Under the pieces are notes generated by a model that ran no database searches, was not told where the DNA came from, and saw nothing but the letters and a program-made list of their open reading frames with translations. Positions 1-8,879 of a DNA stretch of 64,000 bases are shown in pieces. The number at the start of each line of letters is the position of its first letter. Position 1 is the first letter of the stretch. The translations under genes and the position numbers were made by a program. This stretch comes from Carboxylicivirga sp. M1479 (GTDB taxonomy: Bacteria > Bacteroidota > Bacteroidia > Bacteroidales > Marinilabiliaceae): the NCBI RefSeq assembly GCF_007097485.1, contig NZ_VKDE01000008.1, positions 1 to 64,000 on the forward strand. Direction: 5' to 3'.

Positions 1-2286
1 AATAATGCCGTAACCGGAGAAATGAATATTAAATATCCGTTCCATATCTCAGAATATGCGCATTCTATGGGTAATGCCTGTGGTAACCTGATTGATTACT
101 GGAATGCCATTGAGTCGACTAACTTCTTTTGTGGTGGCGCCATTTGGGATTGGATTGACCAGGCGGTTTATAACTACCGTGAAGATGGTACGCGTTATCT
201 GGCCTATGGAGGTGACTTTGGCGACAAACCCAACAGTGGTCAGTTTGTAATGAATGGAATTTTGTTTGCCGAGCGTGACCTGAAACCTCAGTATTATGAA
301 GTAAAAAAAGTGTATCAGCACATTGGTTTCAAAGCTTTGGATATTCAAGAAGCTACTATTGAAATTTTCAATAAGTATTACTTCAAGTCATTGTCTGATT
401 ATAATTTAAGCTGGTCGCTTTGGGAAAATGGATCAGAGATTAAAAACGGTCAGCTGGCTTTTGAGCCAATCGCAGCAAGAACGAAAACAACAGTCAAGTT
501 GCCTTATGATTTTGCCAATTTAAAAGCCGGATCAGAATACTTTATCAAGCTTCAGTTGACACTGAAAGACAATCAGCCATGGGCGGATAAAGGTTATGTA
601 GAGGCCGAAGAGCAGTTCTTACTAAAAGCAAAAACAGAAGTGCCAACTATGGCCGAAGTGGCTAAAGCAGCAGGCGGTAAAGTGAAGCTCAGTGATGCCG
701 ATGATAATATCAAGGTGGTGAGTGGTCAAAACTTCACCGCTAAATTTAACCTGGCAGATGGTTCATTATATGGATTAGTTTACAATGGACAAGCGATTAT
801 CACCGACGGTAATGGTCCAAAATTGGACGCCTTCCGTGCCTATGTGAATAATGATGTATGGACCTATAATAATTGGTATAAAAATGGTCTTCATAACCTG
901 AAACATAAAGCCATTGATTCTAAAATCAGAACTAATGCTGACGGAACGGTAACTCTGGCTTTTACAGTGGTTTCGCAAGCGCCTAATGGTGCAATTATAC
1001 ACGGTTCGCGTGACAACTTTATAACTGTTGAAGAACTTTCAGAGGAGAAATTTGGTGAAGATGACTTCCGTTTCGTGACGAACCAGATATGGACAGTTTA
1101 CCAGGATGGCTCAGTTGAGCTGCAGTCAAGCATCACTACTAATGATGCGCAATTTGTGTTGCCACGCCTGGGTTACTCAATGACGCTTCCAAAGGCCTAC
1201 GAAAACCTGACGTATTATGGGCGTGGCCCGATTGGTAACTATAACGACCGTAAGACCGCTCAGAATATTGAGAAATACACAACAAGGGTAACAGAAGAGT
1301 TTGTTAATTTCCCGAAACCACAGGATATGGCTAACCACGAGGAAACGCGTTGGTGTGCTTTAACCAATAACAGTTTAAGCGGGGCTGTATTTGTAGCTGC
1401 AGATGAGATGGTTGTTAGCGCACTACCTTACACGGCACAAGACATAGCAACAGCGGCTCATATTTATGAATTACCGGAAGCAGGAGATATAACTCTTCAT
1501 TTGGATATGAAAGTGACAGGCCTTGGTGGTGCCAGTTGTGGACAAGGTGGTCCGCTCAAGCATGACCGTGTGTATGCCGGTCAAAACGATTTTGGTTTTA
1601 TCATTCGTCCTGCCGGTAAAGATTTAGATCAAATTGCACATGTGACTCCATCAGGCGAAGTACCTGTTACGATTACGCGTTCAGCTAATGGTATGATTGA
1701 AATCTCATCAATTAATGAGGATGCTCAATATCTATATTCAATAAATGGAGGAAAAGCAAGAGATTACAGTAGTACGTTTTCTATGCGTGATGCAGGCACC
1801 ATTAAAGCCTGGTTCAAAGGCAACAAAGCTTCTGAGGTGACCATGACCTTCAATAAAATTGAAAAGATTGAGACAACTGTTGTCTTTGTAAGTAGTGAAG
1901 AGCCGGGTTCAGGCACTTCTGCTAAAAACCTGGTGGATGGCGATCCATCAACGACCTGGCACACCATGTATTCAGTCACGGTAGCGCAATTTCCGCACTG
2001 GGTCGATTTTGATTGTGGGGAAGCTAAGTCCATCAAGGGCTTTACGTATTTGCCTCGTCAGAGAGGTAGAAACGGTGATATAAAGGACTATACCATTCAT
2101 GTCAGCATGGATGGTGAAAACTGGGGTGAACCAGTACATGAAGGTCAGTTCTCTAAGGATAAAAAAGAGAAGCGTATCTTGCTTAATAAACCAGTGAAAG
2201 CGCGCTTTGTCCGTTTTACAGCTAAAAGCTCACAGAACGGACAGGACTTTGCAGGAGGTGCTGAGTTTGGTATTCTGGCTGAATGA
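1..2286 (+). CDS. GH2 beta-galactosidase with C-terminal discoidin domain (5' end outside window)
   Basis: The frame is open from base 1, so this is the 3' part of a larger gene. It opens with the LacZ nucleophile region (SEYAHSMGN); the Glu codon at 52-54 matches the LacZ nucleophile, followed by the GGAIWDWIDQ motif. The acid/base Glu (usually in GNE) must lie upstream. Next come the beta-sandwich domains of long LacZ-type enzymes (YYGRGPIGNYNDR, about codons 398-410), a chitobiase-like segment, and from about codon 620 an F5/8 type C domain (NLVDGDPSTTWHT), which usually binds carbohydrate. It should hydrolyse beta-galactosides outside the cytoplasm or in the periplasm. A sulfatase starts 35 bp downstream with no terminator between, which points to a sulfated galactan or other sulfated glycan. 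The exact substrate cannot be read from sequence. Confidence 0.93.
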   Translation, partial: NNAVTGEMNIKYPFHISEYAHSMGNACGNLIDYWNAIESTNFFCGGAIWDWIDQAVYNYREDGTRYLAYGGDFGDKPNSGQFVMNGILFAERDLKPQYYEVKKVYQHIGFKALDIQEATIEIFNKYYFKSLSDYNLSWSLWENGSEIKNGQLAFEPIAARTKTTVKLPYDFANLKAGSEYFIKLQLTLKDNQPWADKGYVEAEEQFLLKAKTEVPTMAEVAKAAGGKVKLSDADDNIKVVSGQNFTAKFNLADGSLYGLVYNGQAIITDGNGPKLDAFRAYVNNDVWTYNNWYKNGLHNLKHKAIDSKIRTNADGTVTLAFTVVSQAPNGAIIHGSRDNFITVEELSEEKFGEDDFRFVTNQIWTVYQDGSVELQSSITTNDAQFVLPRLGYSMTLPKAYENLTYYGRGPIGNYNDRKTAQNIEKYTTRVTEEFVNFPKPQDMANHEETRWCALTNNSLSGAVFVAADEMVVSALPYTAQDIATAAHIYELPEAGDITLHLDMKVTGLGGASCGQGGPLKHDRVYAGQNDFGFIIRPAGKDLDQIAHVTPSGEVPVTITRSANGMIEISSINEDAQYLYSINGGKARDYSSTFSMRDAGTIKAWFKGNKASEVTMTFNKIEKIETTVVFVSSEEPGSGTSAKNLVDGDPSTTWHTMYSVTVAQFPHWVDFDCGEAKSIKGFTYLPRQRGRNGDIKDYTIHVSMDGENWGEPVHEGQFSKDKKEKRILLNKPVKARFVRFTAKSSQNGQDFAGGAEFGILAE

Positions 2287-2321
2287 AACTTAATGCAGTA
2301 TCAAATTAATAATAAACAAAG

Positions 2322-3737
2322 ATGAAACGAATTATATTAAGCAGGTTATTTATTTTTACGATCTCGATACTTATTCAAGTTGCGTTTTCAATTGTAAATG
2401 CCAAAGAAAAAAGCAATCAACCAAATTTTATTATCATTTTGGCTGATGACCTTGGGTATGGGGATGTTGGTTTCACGGGGAGTACACAAATTAAAACACC
2501 ACATATTGATAGGTTGGCAAGTGATGGTGTTATTTTTGAGCAAGGTTACGTATCTTCTGCTGTTTGTGCACCTTCCCGAGCGGGTTTGATGACAGGACGT
2601 AACCAAGTTAATTTTGGCTTTGATAATAACTTACCTGTTAGTACATTACCACAGTACAAAAAAGAAAATAGTGGTTTACCCCTTAACGAAAAAACCATAG
2701 CCAACCGATTGGAAGATTTAGGTTATGTAACGGGATTGATTGGTAAATGGCATTTAGGAGATCAGGAGCATTTTCATCCAACAAAAAGAGGATTTCAGGA
2801 GGTTTGGACCTACCCGGTAGGAGGACACGATTATTTCAAATCTAAACCTGATGGCAGAGGCTATCTAGCTCCATTGGAGAGTAACTATAAAGAACCGCAG
2901 GCAATAACTTATTTGACGGATGATAAAGGGGATGAGTGTGTGGATTTTATCAAAAGACATAAAGATGAGCCCTTCTTTCTTTATGCTTCCTTCAATGCGC
3001 CACATACTCCTATGCAAGCAACGGAGGATGACATTGAACTATATCTACATGTTGAAAACAAAAAAAGGCGCACCTACTGTGCCATGGTTCATCGACTGGA
3101 TGTAAATATCGGACGTATAGTTAAGGAATTGGAAAAAAACAAAATTTACGATAACACCGTGATAGTTTTCTTAAGTGATAACGGTGGTCCTTGTGACTCC
3201 AATGCCTCTATCAATGCGCCATATCGAGGACAAAAAGGAATTCTATTAGAAGGAGGTGTACGCGTTCCTTACACCATTAAATTCACTAAAAGTGACCCAT
3301 CTGGCATTACCTTTAAAGAACCTGTCACAAGTTTGGATCTAACACCTACATTTGTTAGTATGGCAGGAGGTGAAATTACAGAGGCAGACGAACTAGATGG
3401 GATAAATCTACTTCCTTATGTTAGTGGTGATATTGCCAATGCTCCTCATGATGATCTCAAATGGCGTTTTACAATTAGTGCTACCATGAGGGAAGGTGAT
3501 TGGAAGTTGATTCGCTTACCAGACCGCTTGCCAATGCTATATAATTTAAAAGAAGATCCTTCGGAGTTAAATGATTTAGCAGCTCAGCATCCTGAACGAG
3601 TAATTAGCATGCTTAAAAAATTAGGTGATTGGGATGTTACTCGTCCACATGAATGGTTTAAAGAAGGGCCTAATTGGAGAAAAAATCAGATTAGTAAATA
3701 TGATAAGGATTACAAGTTGGTTCAACCTAAAAAATAG
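2322..3737 (+). CDS. Secreted formylglycine-dependent sulfatase (arylsulfatase family)
   Basis: A 471-aa protein with a signal peptide of about 27 residues (hydrophobic IFTISILIQVAFSIV). It shows the sulfatase N-terminal metal motif (ADDLGYGDVG, residues 41-50) and the formylglycine signature VCAPSRAGLMTGR, in which Cys82 would be converted to formylglycine by an anaerobic sulfatase-maturating or FGE-type enzyme encoded elsewhere. LSDNGGP near residue 285 and GKWHLGD near residue 142 are further family signatures. It hydrolyses sulfate esters on a glycan. The 35-bp gap to the GH2 gene suggests one transcript for desulfation and galactoside cleavage. Length is normal. The sulfatase subfamily and linkage position are not resolved. 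Confidence 0.94.
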   Translation: MKRIILSRLFIFTISILIQVAFSIVNAKEKSNQPNFIIILADDLGYGDVGFTGSTQIKTPHIDRLASDGVIFEQGYVSSAVCAPSRAGLMTGRNQVNFGFDNNLPVSTLPQYKKENSGLPLNEKTIANRLEDLGYVTGLIGKWHLGDQEHFHPTKRGFQEVWTYPVGGHDYFKSKPDGRGYLAPLESNYKEPQAITYLTDDKGDECVDFIKRHKDEPFFLYASFNAPHTPMQATEDDIELYLHVENKKRRTYCAMVHRLDVNIGRIVKELEKNKIYDNTVIVFLSDNGGPCDSNASINAPYRGQKGILLEGGVRVPYTIKFTKSDPSGITFKEPVTSLDLTPTFVSMAGGEITEADELDGINLLPYVSGDIANAPHDDLKWRFTISATMREGDWKLIRLPDRLPMLYNLKEDPSELNDLAAQHPERVISMLKKLGDWDVTRPHEWFKEGPNWRKNQISKYDKDYKLVQPKK

Positions 3738-4395
3738 AAGTTGATTAATAATCATATGAAAAGACAAGGTTAGAAGTAATATTTCAGGTTATAATTATGT
3801 GATTGCTGACAGTGACAGCTATTATCAGGCTAACAGTGATTCGAGCTTAACCATTTAAGTCTTCTAAAATAGCATATTTTAACAAAAGAGATACGAATAT
3901 GGTGTCAAGGTAAATTATTGAGAACCAAGAACGCTCAAAGAGCTGCTAGGTATGATATGTAGATGACTCAGACAACCTTTAAATATTGTTTCTTAGGAAT
4001 GCTTGCGACATTACTACAAGTTCTATCAAGCCAATATTTCACTAGAAATCGATGTTTACAAGTGGTAATTAATTATTTTTGATTAAGTCCCGTGAAGCAA
4101 TCTGTGCTTGGGTCAAGAAATTTTAATTCTTGGTACATCTAGTGTATAGCAAACTAGAAAGTGTAGTTTTCATTTATAAAACTTGTCATAACTCCATTTT
4201 TAGGTTCGGTTCCTTTTTGCTACATTTGGAGGGAAATGAGTTCATTAAAACGCATTTGAAACGGGTATTTTTTAGCCAATTTTGGTGGACTTACAGAGGA
4301 CTTAAAATAATGAATTCGTAAAATATTGAGAATAGGGCACTTAAAGCAAATTTTCAGTTCCCTCTCTCTCCGCTGATAGCGAAAGAAATTCTAAG
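3738..4395. other. Gene-free stretch with possible coding relic
   Basis: No convincing gene in about 650 bases. At roughly 3773-3859 the + frame reads a short coding-like tail (SDSYYQANSDSSLTI then stop) with no start, which may be the scar of a lost gene. Short open frames further right have no family-like features. A shared terminator closes the stretch. Confidence 0.4.
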
Positions 4396-4430
4396 AAAAA
4401 CCCTGTAAGTCAATACTTACGGGGTTTTTT
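4396..4430. terminator. Bidirectional Rho-independent terminator
   Basis: The stem CCCtGTAAGT / ACTTACgGGG has the loop CAAT, an A-run on the left and TTTTTT on the right. It can end minus-strand transcription from the DJ-1 gene and any + transcript from the sulfatase side. Confidence 0.85.
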
Positions 4431-4450
4431 AATGCGCAATAATTGGTGAT

Positions 4451-5035
4451 TTATATAAAGCGCATGTGTTTTTTAATCTCCATCATTGTTTCGTGAGATG
4501 TTAGTTTCTTCAGTAATAGGAATGCAACGTCTAAACCAGTGGCAGGCCCGGTGGAGGTAATGACATTCCCATCTACAACAATGCTTTGATCCAATACTTT
4601 AATGCCCATTTCGCTTAATTGCTTTCTTCTGTGTCCTCCTGATAAATCATACGTTGTGGCAGTACGATTTTTGAGAATGCCGCTTTTGCCTATTGGCATG
4701 GCTCCAACGCATACTGATGCGATTATTTTATTCTTTTGATCAAAGGAGCGAATTAGCTCTAGAAAACGTTCGTCGTAAGCATCATCATAAAACCCGGCTT
4801 CGTCAAAACCACCTGGAATGGCAAGTGCATCGTAATCGTCGACGTTTATTTTGTCAAAGCTAATCTCCGGTTCAACAGTCATGTTCCAGGTGCACTTTAT
4901 TTTTGACCTTAGTCCGGCAGTTGTTAATTCGACAGGTTCGTTGCCTTCTAGTCTTGTCCAGCCAATAACATCGGTAAAAACTGCTGCTTCAAGTTCCTCA
5001 AATCCCTGACAAAGAAATAATAATACACGTTTCAT
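4451..5035 (-). CDS. DJ-1/PfpI family protein
   Basis: A 194-aa single-domain protein of the DJ-1/ThiJ/PfpI superfamily. The nucleophile-elbow cysteine is Cys109 in SVCVGAMPIGKSG, and the conserved acidic residue near the N terminus is Glu16 in GFEELEAA. IPGGFDEAGFY near residue 73 is the usual glycine loop. Members act as stress-related chaperones, glyoxalases or deglycases; the real substrate is not predictable here. The gene appears monocistronic, lying between a terminator at 4396-4430 and another at 5071-5097. It starts at the only sensible ATG. Confidence 0.93.
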   Translation of the reverse strand: MKRVLLFLCQGFEELEAAVFTDVIGWTRLEGNEPVELTTAGLRSKIKCTWNMTVEPEISFDKINVDDYDALAIPGGFDEAGFYDDAYDERFLELIRSFDQKNKIIASVCVGAMPIGKSGILKNRTATTYDLSGGHRRKQLSEMGIKVLDQSIVVDGNVITSTGPATGLDVAFLLLKKLTSHETMMEIKKHMRFI

Positions 5036-5070
5036 GATTGTTGTTTTAGGTAATACTAAGGTAAATAAAA

Positions 5071-5097
5071 AAGCCCTATTTGTAAGTTATAGGGCTT
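5071..5097 (-). terminator. Rho-independent terminator of the PepSY/lipoprotein pair
   Basis: Perfect 9-bp stem AAGCCCTAT / ATAGGGCTT. Read on the minus strand it is followed by a T-rich tract. It sits 12 bases after the stop of the PepSY-type membrane gene and upstream of the DJ-1 start. Confidence 0.85.
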
Positions 5098-5108
5098 TGT
5101 GAGATGTT

Positions 5109-5654
5109 TTACATTAAGAAGGCAAATATAAGTGGAATGATAAGTCCTGCCATGAGGTACCATTTGCCACGTTTTCTGAGTCCGTTTTTACCTTTCGCTA
5201 AAAACAAGCCAGATAATGCAAAGAAAATAAGTGAAAAGGCAAAGATATCTCCAATTATTGTCCAACCTCCAGCTTTGTTATAATGTAGTTTATTTATGAA
5301 ATAGATGAACGGTTTCTTGCGATGCTCTTCATAAACAACTTCGCCATTGGAACTTTGATAAACACCAATTCCGCCATCGAGCATTAATCTGTAATGTTCT
5401 TCGTCAATGGGGAGGATGCGTTTAACCTCTGGGAAGTTGTTTTGGTTTTGCAATGATTTTATAAGTGTCGTTTTGTCAAGATGAGCTTCTATTTGAAATG
5501 TTCCTTCTATGGTTTCATAGGCTGGGTCGGTACTTTCCATATGGTTAAGTATATAGCCTGAAATGCCATAAATAATGGTGATGCCAACCATTAGGTAGCC
5601 AAGATCTCTATGGATGATGCGCAGCCATTTTCTTGTTTTACTTGACCATTTCAT
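5109..5654 (-). CDS. PepSY-associated transmembrane protein
   Basis: A 181-aa inner-membrane protein. An amphipathic start (MKWSSKTRKWLRIIHRDLG) leads into TM1 (about residues 21-37, ending GISGYILNHM). A periplasmic PepSY-like part of some 90 residues follows, then two C-terminal helices (IIGDIFAFSLIFFALSGLFL and LMAGLIIPLIFAFLM). HRDLGY and SGYILNH recall the iron-uptake/reductase-associated PepSY_TM family. I start at the ATG at 5654; a TTG at 5669 would only deepen the overlap with the upstream lipoprotein gene, whose stop is at 5638. The overlap implies translational coupling. A role in metal or redox handling at the membrane is inferred from the family. Confidence 0.85.
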   Translation of the reverse strand: MKWSSKTRKWLRIIHRDLGYLMVGITIIYGISGYILNHMESTDPAYETIEGTFQIEAHLDKTTLIKSLQNQNNFPEVKRILPIDEEHYRLMLDGGIGVYQSSNGEVVYEEHRKKPFIYFINKLHYNKAGGWTIIGDIFAFSLIFFALSGLFLAKGKNGLRKRGKWYLMAGLIIPLIFAFLM

Positions 5655-6156
5655 AATTAGTGCCTTCAATAAAATATATAGAGTAGTGGTCTTTGTTGTT
5701 GGACTTCATCCAGCTACGCATGTCGTTTATGTTGTTCATCTCTGTGGCGCAGGTTTCAGCGGTTCCATCTTCTTTTGCTTTTTCATTAACCTCATGTTCC
5801 ATTTGGTCAATGTACTCTTTGGATAAGCGTCTCTCTTTTAATATGCCTTCCACTTCAATTGTATTACCAACAAGATCGCGGTTGAAGCCTGTGATTTTAC
5901 CACCTGCTTCAACTCTGATTGTAAATTGCTCATTGTCGCCAACTAGAAAGCATCGTTTGCCAGAGTGCTTACAAGTGTGAGTAACGTGTCCTTTTACTTT
6001 AATAGTTTGATCGACTAGAGTTTCTGCCTGACCTAATAGTTTATCAACAGATACAGATTTGATTGTGTTTTGGTCCGATTCGCTTGTTTTCTTTTGTGAC
6101 GAGTTGCAAGCAATGAGTGCGATTGCAACAAATAGTAAACTTAAGGTCTTTTTCAT
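5638..6156 (-). CDS. Small lipoprotein, OB-fold-like
   Basis: A 172-aa lipoprotein precursor with signal peptide MKKTLSLLFVAIALIAC; the lipobox is LIAC with the lipidated cysteine at residue 17. The middle (VDQTIKVKGHVTHTCKHSGKRCFL, given here only by its key parts VKGHVTHTC and GKRCFL) resembles the OB-fold-like domain of small Bacteroidetes lipoproteins. Cysteines and histidines in THTCKHSGKRC could bind a metal, but this is inference. Its last bases overlap the PepSY-type gene, so the two are probably coexpressed, a pairing that favours a cofactor or metal role. No specific function is recognised. Confidence 0.8.
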   Translation of the reverse strand: MKKTLSLLFVAIALIACNSSQKKTSESDQNTIKSVSVDKLLGQAETLVDQTIKVKGHVTHTCKHSGKRCFLVGDNEQFTIRVEAGGKITGFNRDLVGNTIEVEGILKERRLSKEYIDQMEHEVNEKAKEDGTAETCATEMNNINDMRSWMKSNNKDHYSIYFIEGTNYEMVK

Positions 6157-6452
6157 GGTGTGATTTAATTTAGTTGTTTAAGTTAATTGTTGTAATCAAA
6201 ACTACATATTTACATTGTAATGAGAATTACAAATACTGAATTAATTGTAGTGTGTTAATCGGCTTTAACAAGTGCTTAACATCTTTAACGATATTCATGT
6301 CACCCTAATTATGAAAATAAGTGTCTTATATAAACATGATATTTGTACCGATGTGCGGATCGAGTATTGCGAATCGCTTTTTGGTCGTATATTTACCATT
6401 CAATTTAAATGTGTGCTGGGAAACTAGTTCGAGACTTAAAAACTTAAGCAAA

Positions 6453-6911
6453 ATGATGAAGAAAAACATTTTTGCCTTGATGATGCTCCTAATATTTGGG
6501 GCGGTAGGCGTGAGTGCTCAAATGCAAGAGCCTGTAAAGTGGAAGTTTGAAATTAAAGAAGTTAATCAGTATGAAGTGCAGGTTGTGGCTCATGCAACTG
6601 TAGAAGATGGATGGAAGACTTATGGCTTGAATGTACCTGAAGGTGGTCCGGTTGCAACGGAGTTTACTTTCGAAGACATGGTTAATGCTAAAGAAATTAA
6701 AAAGCCAGTTGAGGTAACTAAGCCAACAGTAAAGCACGATGAAGTATTTGATATGGAGGTTCCTTATTTTAAGCATGAGGCTACACTTACTCATAATGTG
6801 CGTATTACAAATCGACCAGCAACAGTAAAAGGGTATTTGACATTTATGTGTTGCGATAATGAAACATGTTTGCCACCAACTGATGTGGAATTTGAATTTC
6901 AAGTAAAGTAA
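6453..6911 (+). CDS. Stand-alone DsbD N-terminal (alpha) domain protein
   Basis: A 152-aa periplasmic protein with signal peptide MMKKNIFALMMLLIFGAVGVSA. The mature part matches the DsbD N-terminal domain: it opens with PVKWKFEIKE and ends in the redox strand FMCCDNETCLPPTDVEF, with a cysteine pair where DsbD-alpha has its active-site disulfide. Full DsbD also has a membrane and a thioredoxin domain, both absent here. It may accept electrons from a separate membrane partner or pass them to periplasmic thiols. The frame is open further upstream, but the signal peptide fixes the start at 6453. It has its own terminator and no operon partner. Confidence 0.86.
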   Translation: MMKKNIFALMMLLIFGAVGVSAQMQEPVKWKFEIKEVNQYEVQVVAHATVEDGWKTYGLNVPEGGPVATEFTFEDMVNAKEIKKPVEVTKPTVKHDEVFDMEVPYFKHEATLTHNVRITNRPATVKGYLTFMCCDNETCLPPTDVEFEFQVK

Positions 6912-6933
6912 TTGAGATTTAAAATGATATTTG

Positions 6934-6958
6934 AAACCCGCTTTTTGCGGGTTTTTTT
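6934..6958 (+). terminator. Rho-independent terminator
   Basis: AAACCCGC, loop TTTTT, GCGGGTTT, then a T-run. It lies 22 bases after the DsbD-alpha stop. Confidence 0.9.
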
Positions 6959-7034
6959 ATGCCTTTAAACGAAGTGTTGTTTGTTGCTTAGTGATTGTTA
7001 ACATTAAAAGTTAGAAGAGACTTGTTTATAAGGC

Positions 7035-7042
7035 TACATTTG
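7035..7042 (+). promoter_or_regulatory. Candidate Bacteroidetes -7 promoter box
   Basis: TACATTTG fits the Bacteroidetes -7 consensus TAnnTTTG and lies 28 bases before the ATG of the HAD gene. The expected -33 TTTG is weak. Confidence 0.45.
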
Positions 7043-7070
7043 TTCTCATAAAAACAAAAATAATAGGAAT

Positions 7071-7868
7071 ATGGTGAAGATGATTGTATCTGACATGGAT
7101 GGAACCTTGCTAAATTCAAAAAAGCAACTGCCAGGTGATTTTACCGAAGTGTATAGGATGATGCAAGATGCAAAAATACGTTTTGTAGTTGCTAGTGGTC
7201 GTCAGTATTATACTTTGGTTGATGAATTTGATCACTTAAAACATGATATTTCTTTTATTGCTGAGAATGGAGGCTTTATAGACCATGATAATCAAAAATT
7301 GGTGGTTAAGTCGCTTGACGAGATGGAAATGAAGCCATTGGTTAAAAGCTTGCTGGCTAATGAAGGTGCGAATGTGGTGTTGTGTGGCGCAGAAGGAGCT
7401 TATATTCAGCGTGGAGCATCGGATGAATTTATGACAGAGTTGATAAAGTATTATGCGCGTTATAGTGTGGTTGATGATTTGCTAGAAGTGAAAGACAAGA
7501 TACTTAAAATTGCAGTTAATCATTTTGACGCCTTGGAGCAAGAAGTATACCCTAATTTGCTTAAGAATTTTGGTGATAGATTTCAAATCAGTACTTCAAG
7601 TCCGATCTGGCTCGATGTAATGGCTACAGGAATTAATAAAGGAAAGGCCATTGAAAGGTTGCAAGATGATTGGGACATCACACCTGAGGAGACCATGGTG
7701 TTTGGTGATTACCTAAATGATTTAGAGATGCTTCAAAGGGCAAAGTATAGTTATGCTATGGAAAATGCCCACCCTCAGATAAAAGAGGTTGCTAGGTTTG
7801 AGGCTTTGAGTAATGATGATAATGGTGTTATCTTGGCGATACGACAGTATTTGAGTAGAGATAATTAG
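7071..7868 (+). CDS. Cof-type HAD-superfamily phosphatase
   Basis: A 265-aa cytoplasmic HAD hydrolase of the Cof/type IIB class. Motif I is DMDGT with catalytic Asp8 and Asp10. Motif II is VASGRQ near residue 42, the motif III Lys lies in GINKGKAIERL, and motif IV is FGDYLNDLEML near residue 215. A cap domain is inserted between motifs II and III, as the class requires. Relatives dephosphorylate sugar phosphates, pyridoxal phosphate or FMN; the substrate here is unknown. It stands alone between a terminator at 6934-6958 and its own at 7934-7966, with a promoter box upstream. Confidence 0.93.
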   Translation: MVKMIVSDMDGTLLNSKKQLPGDFTEVYRMMQDAKIRFVVASGRQYYTLVDEFDHLKHDISFIAENGGFIDHDNQKLVVKSLDEMEMKPLVKSLLANEGANVVLCGAEGAYIQRGASDEFMTELIKYYARYSVVDDLLEVKDKILKIAVNHFDALEQEVYPNLLKNFGDRFQISTSSPIWLDVMATGINKGKAIERLQDDWDITPEETMVFGDYLNDLEMLQRAKYSYAMENAHPQIKEVARFEALSNDDNGVILAIRQYLSRDN

Positions 7869-7933
7869 TGAGTGATCATTTGTTTATGAAGAGAAAGTAA
7901 AGAATAGGGACTTTATAAGGATAGGATAGTGGT

Positions 7934-7966
7934 AAAACCAATGCAGATATGTGTTGGTTTTTTTGT
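7934..7966 (+). terminator. Rho-independent terminator of the HAD gene
   Basis: Stem AAAACCAA / TTGGTTTT followed by a T-rich stretch, about 65 bases after the HAD stop. Confidence 0.8.
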
Positions 7967-7986
7967 TTTAGTAGTGATGTGTTGTA

Positions 7987-8157
7987 AAAAAAAAAGTAGG
8001 ACAGATACGTTTACCTGTCCTTACCCTTAAATCAGCTAACTAAATCCAAGTTTTTATGAAAAAATCCATTACAAAGATGAAGATTATTTTGGGGTATGCA
8101 AGTGTAATTGTGTTAAATAATTGTAAAATGATCAATAAATTGGGGGTTGATGATTGA
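7987..8157 (+). repeat. Leader-like repeat, copy 1, with a 33-codon open frame
   Basis: About 110 bases (to 8095) nearly identical to 8523-8631, then weaker similarity. It contains an A-run, a hairpin (AGGACAG..CTGTCCT, 7998-8021), the string AACTAAATCCAAGTTTTT and an ATG at 8056. The frame reads MKKSITKMKIILGYASVIVL and stops at 8157. MKKSITKMKII resembles the N terminus of SusC-like TonB-dependent receptors, so the unit may be a decayed 5' leader and signal peptide of such a gene; that identification is inference. On the minus strand the hairpin plus T-run also looks like a terminator. Confidence 0.7.
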
Positions 8158-8522
8158 AAAGTGTGGTAAAACTTAAGTTAATACCCACTAAAGAAGGGGT
8201 GGTGTCTGAGAAAGTATAATAATTACTAATGATTTTTATTTTTAGAGGGGGTAATGGCTTGTGTTTTTTTAAAATATATTGAATTGTATTAAAATGAGTA
8301 GGGGGTGTATGTATTTTAAAGTAAAATAGCGCTTTTACTTGCAGACTGATATAAATTGTACTTGCCTATGTAAATTCTTTACTCAAATTGGGAAGAGGTA
8401 TAGTTGAGAAATAATAATGTAAGGGCTAAGAAGAATTTGGGTAGTGCTGTTGTATTACAATGCAATGTGGAATGAGCACTTAGCGTTATATGCGGTGAGG
8501 ATTTTTTAATCGGAAACGTCTT

Positions 8523-8714
8523 TAAAAAAAAGTAGGACAGATACGTTTATCTGTCCTTACCCTTAAATCAGCTAACTAAATCCAAGTTTTTATGAAAAAA
8601 TCCATTACAAAGATGGAGATTATTTTGGGGTTGACAAGGTTAAAAGTGTTAAATAATTACAAAATAACCATTAATTATAGGGGTGTGTATGTGAAAAAGT
8701 TGATTTTAAAGTGA
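8523..8714 (+). repeat. Leader-like repeat, copy 2, with a 40-codon open frame
   Basis: The second copy is offset 536 bases from the first. Its hairpin is perfect: AGGACAGATA (8534-8543), loop CGTT, TATCTGTCCT (8548-8557), where copy 1 has an A.C mismatch. The ATG at 8592 starts MKKSITKMEIILGLTRLKVL, which stops at 8714 after diverging from copy 1. Patchy similarity (GTGTCTGA, then G-runs and TTTTTA tracts) continues beyond both copies, so the duplicated unit was probably about 0.5 kb. Confidence 0.7.
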
Positions 8715-8879
8715 TTTTGTGGTGTGTCTGAAGGGGGTGTTGTGATGATAAATTATAAAATAAAAGCGTTTGTTCTTTGTTTTTAAGGGGGGGTGTTGTA
8801 TTTAGTTTTAAAAAGTATCGATTCTATTCAAAATTCACAGGGTGTATTTATAATTAATACTTTTTAATACTTTTTGCTT

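Noticed and set aside
4130-4321. Small + strand gene before the DJ-1 terminator
   Set aside because: No signal, domain or coding bias, and it spans an AT-rich non-coding stretch.
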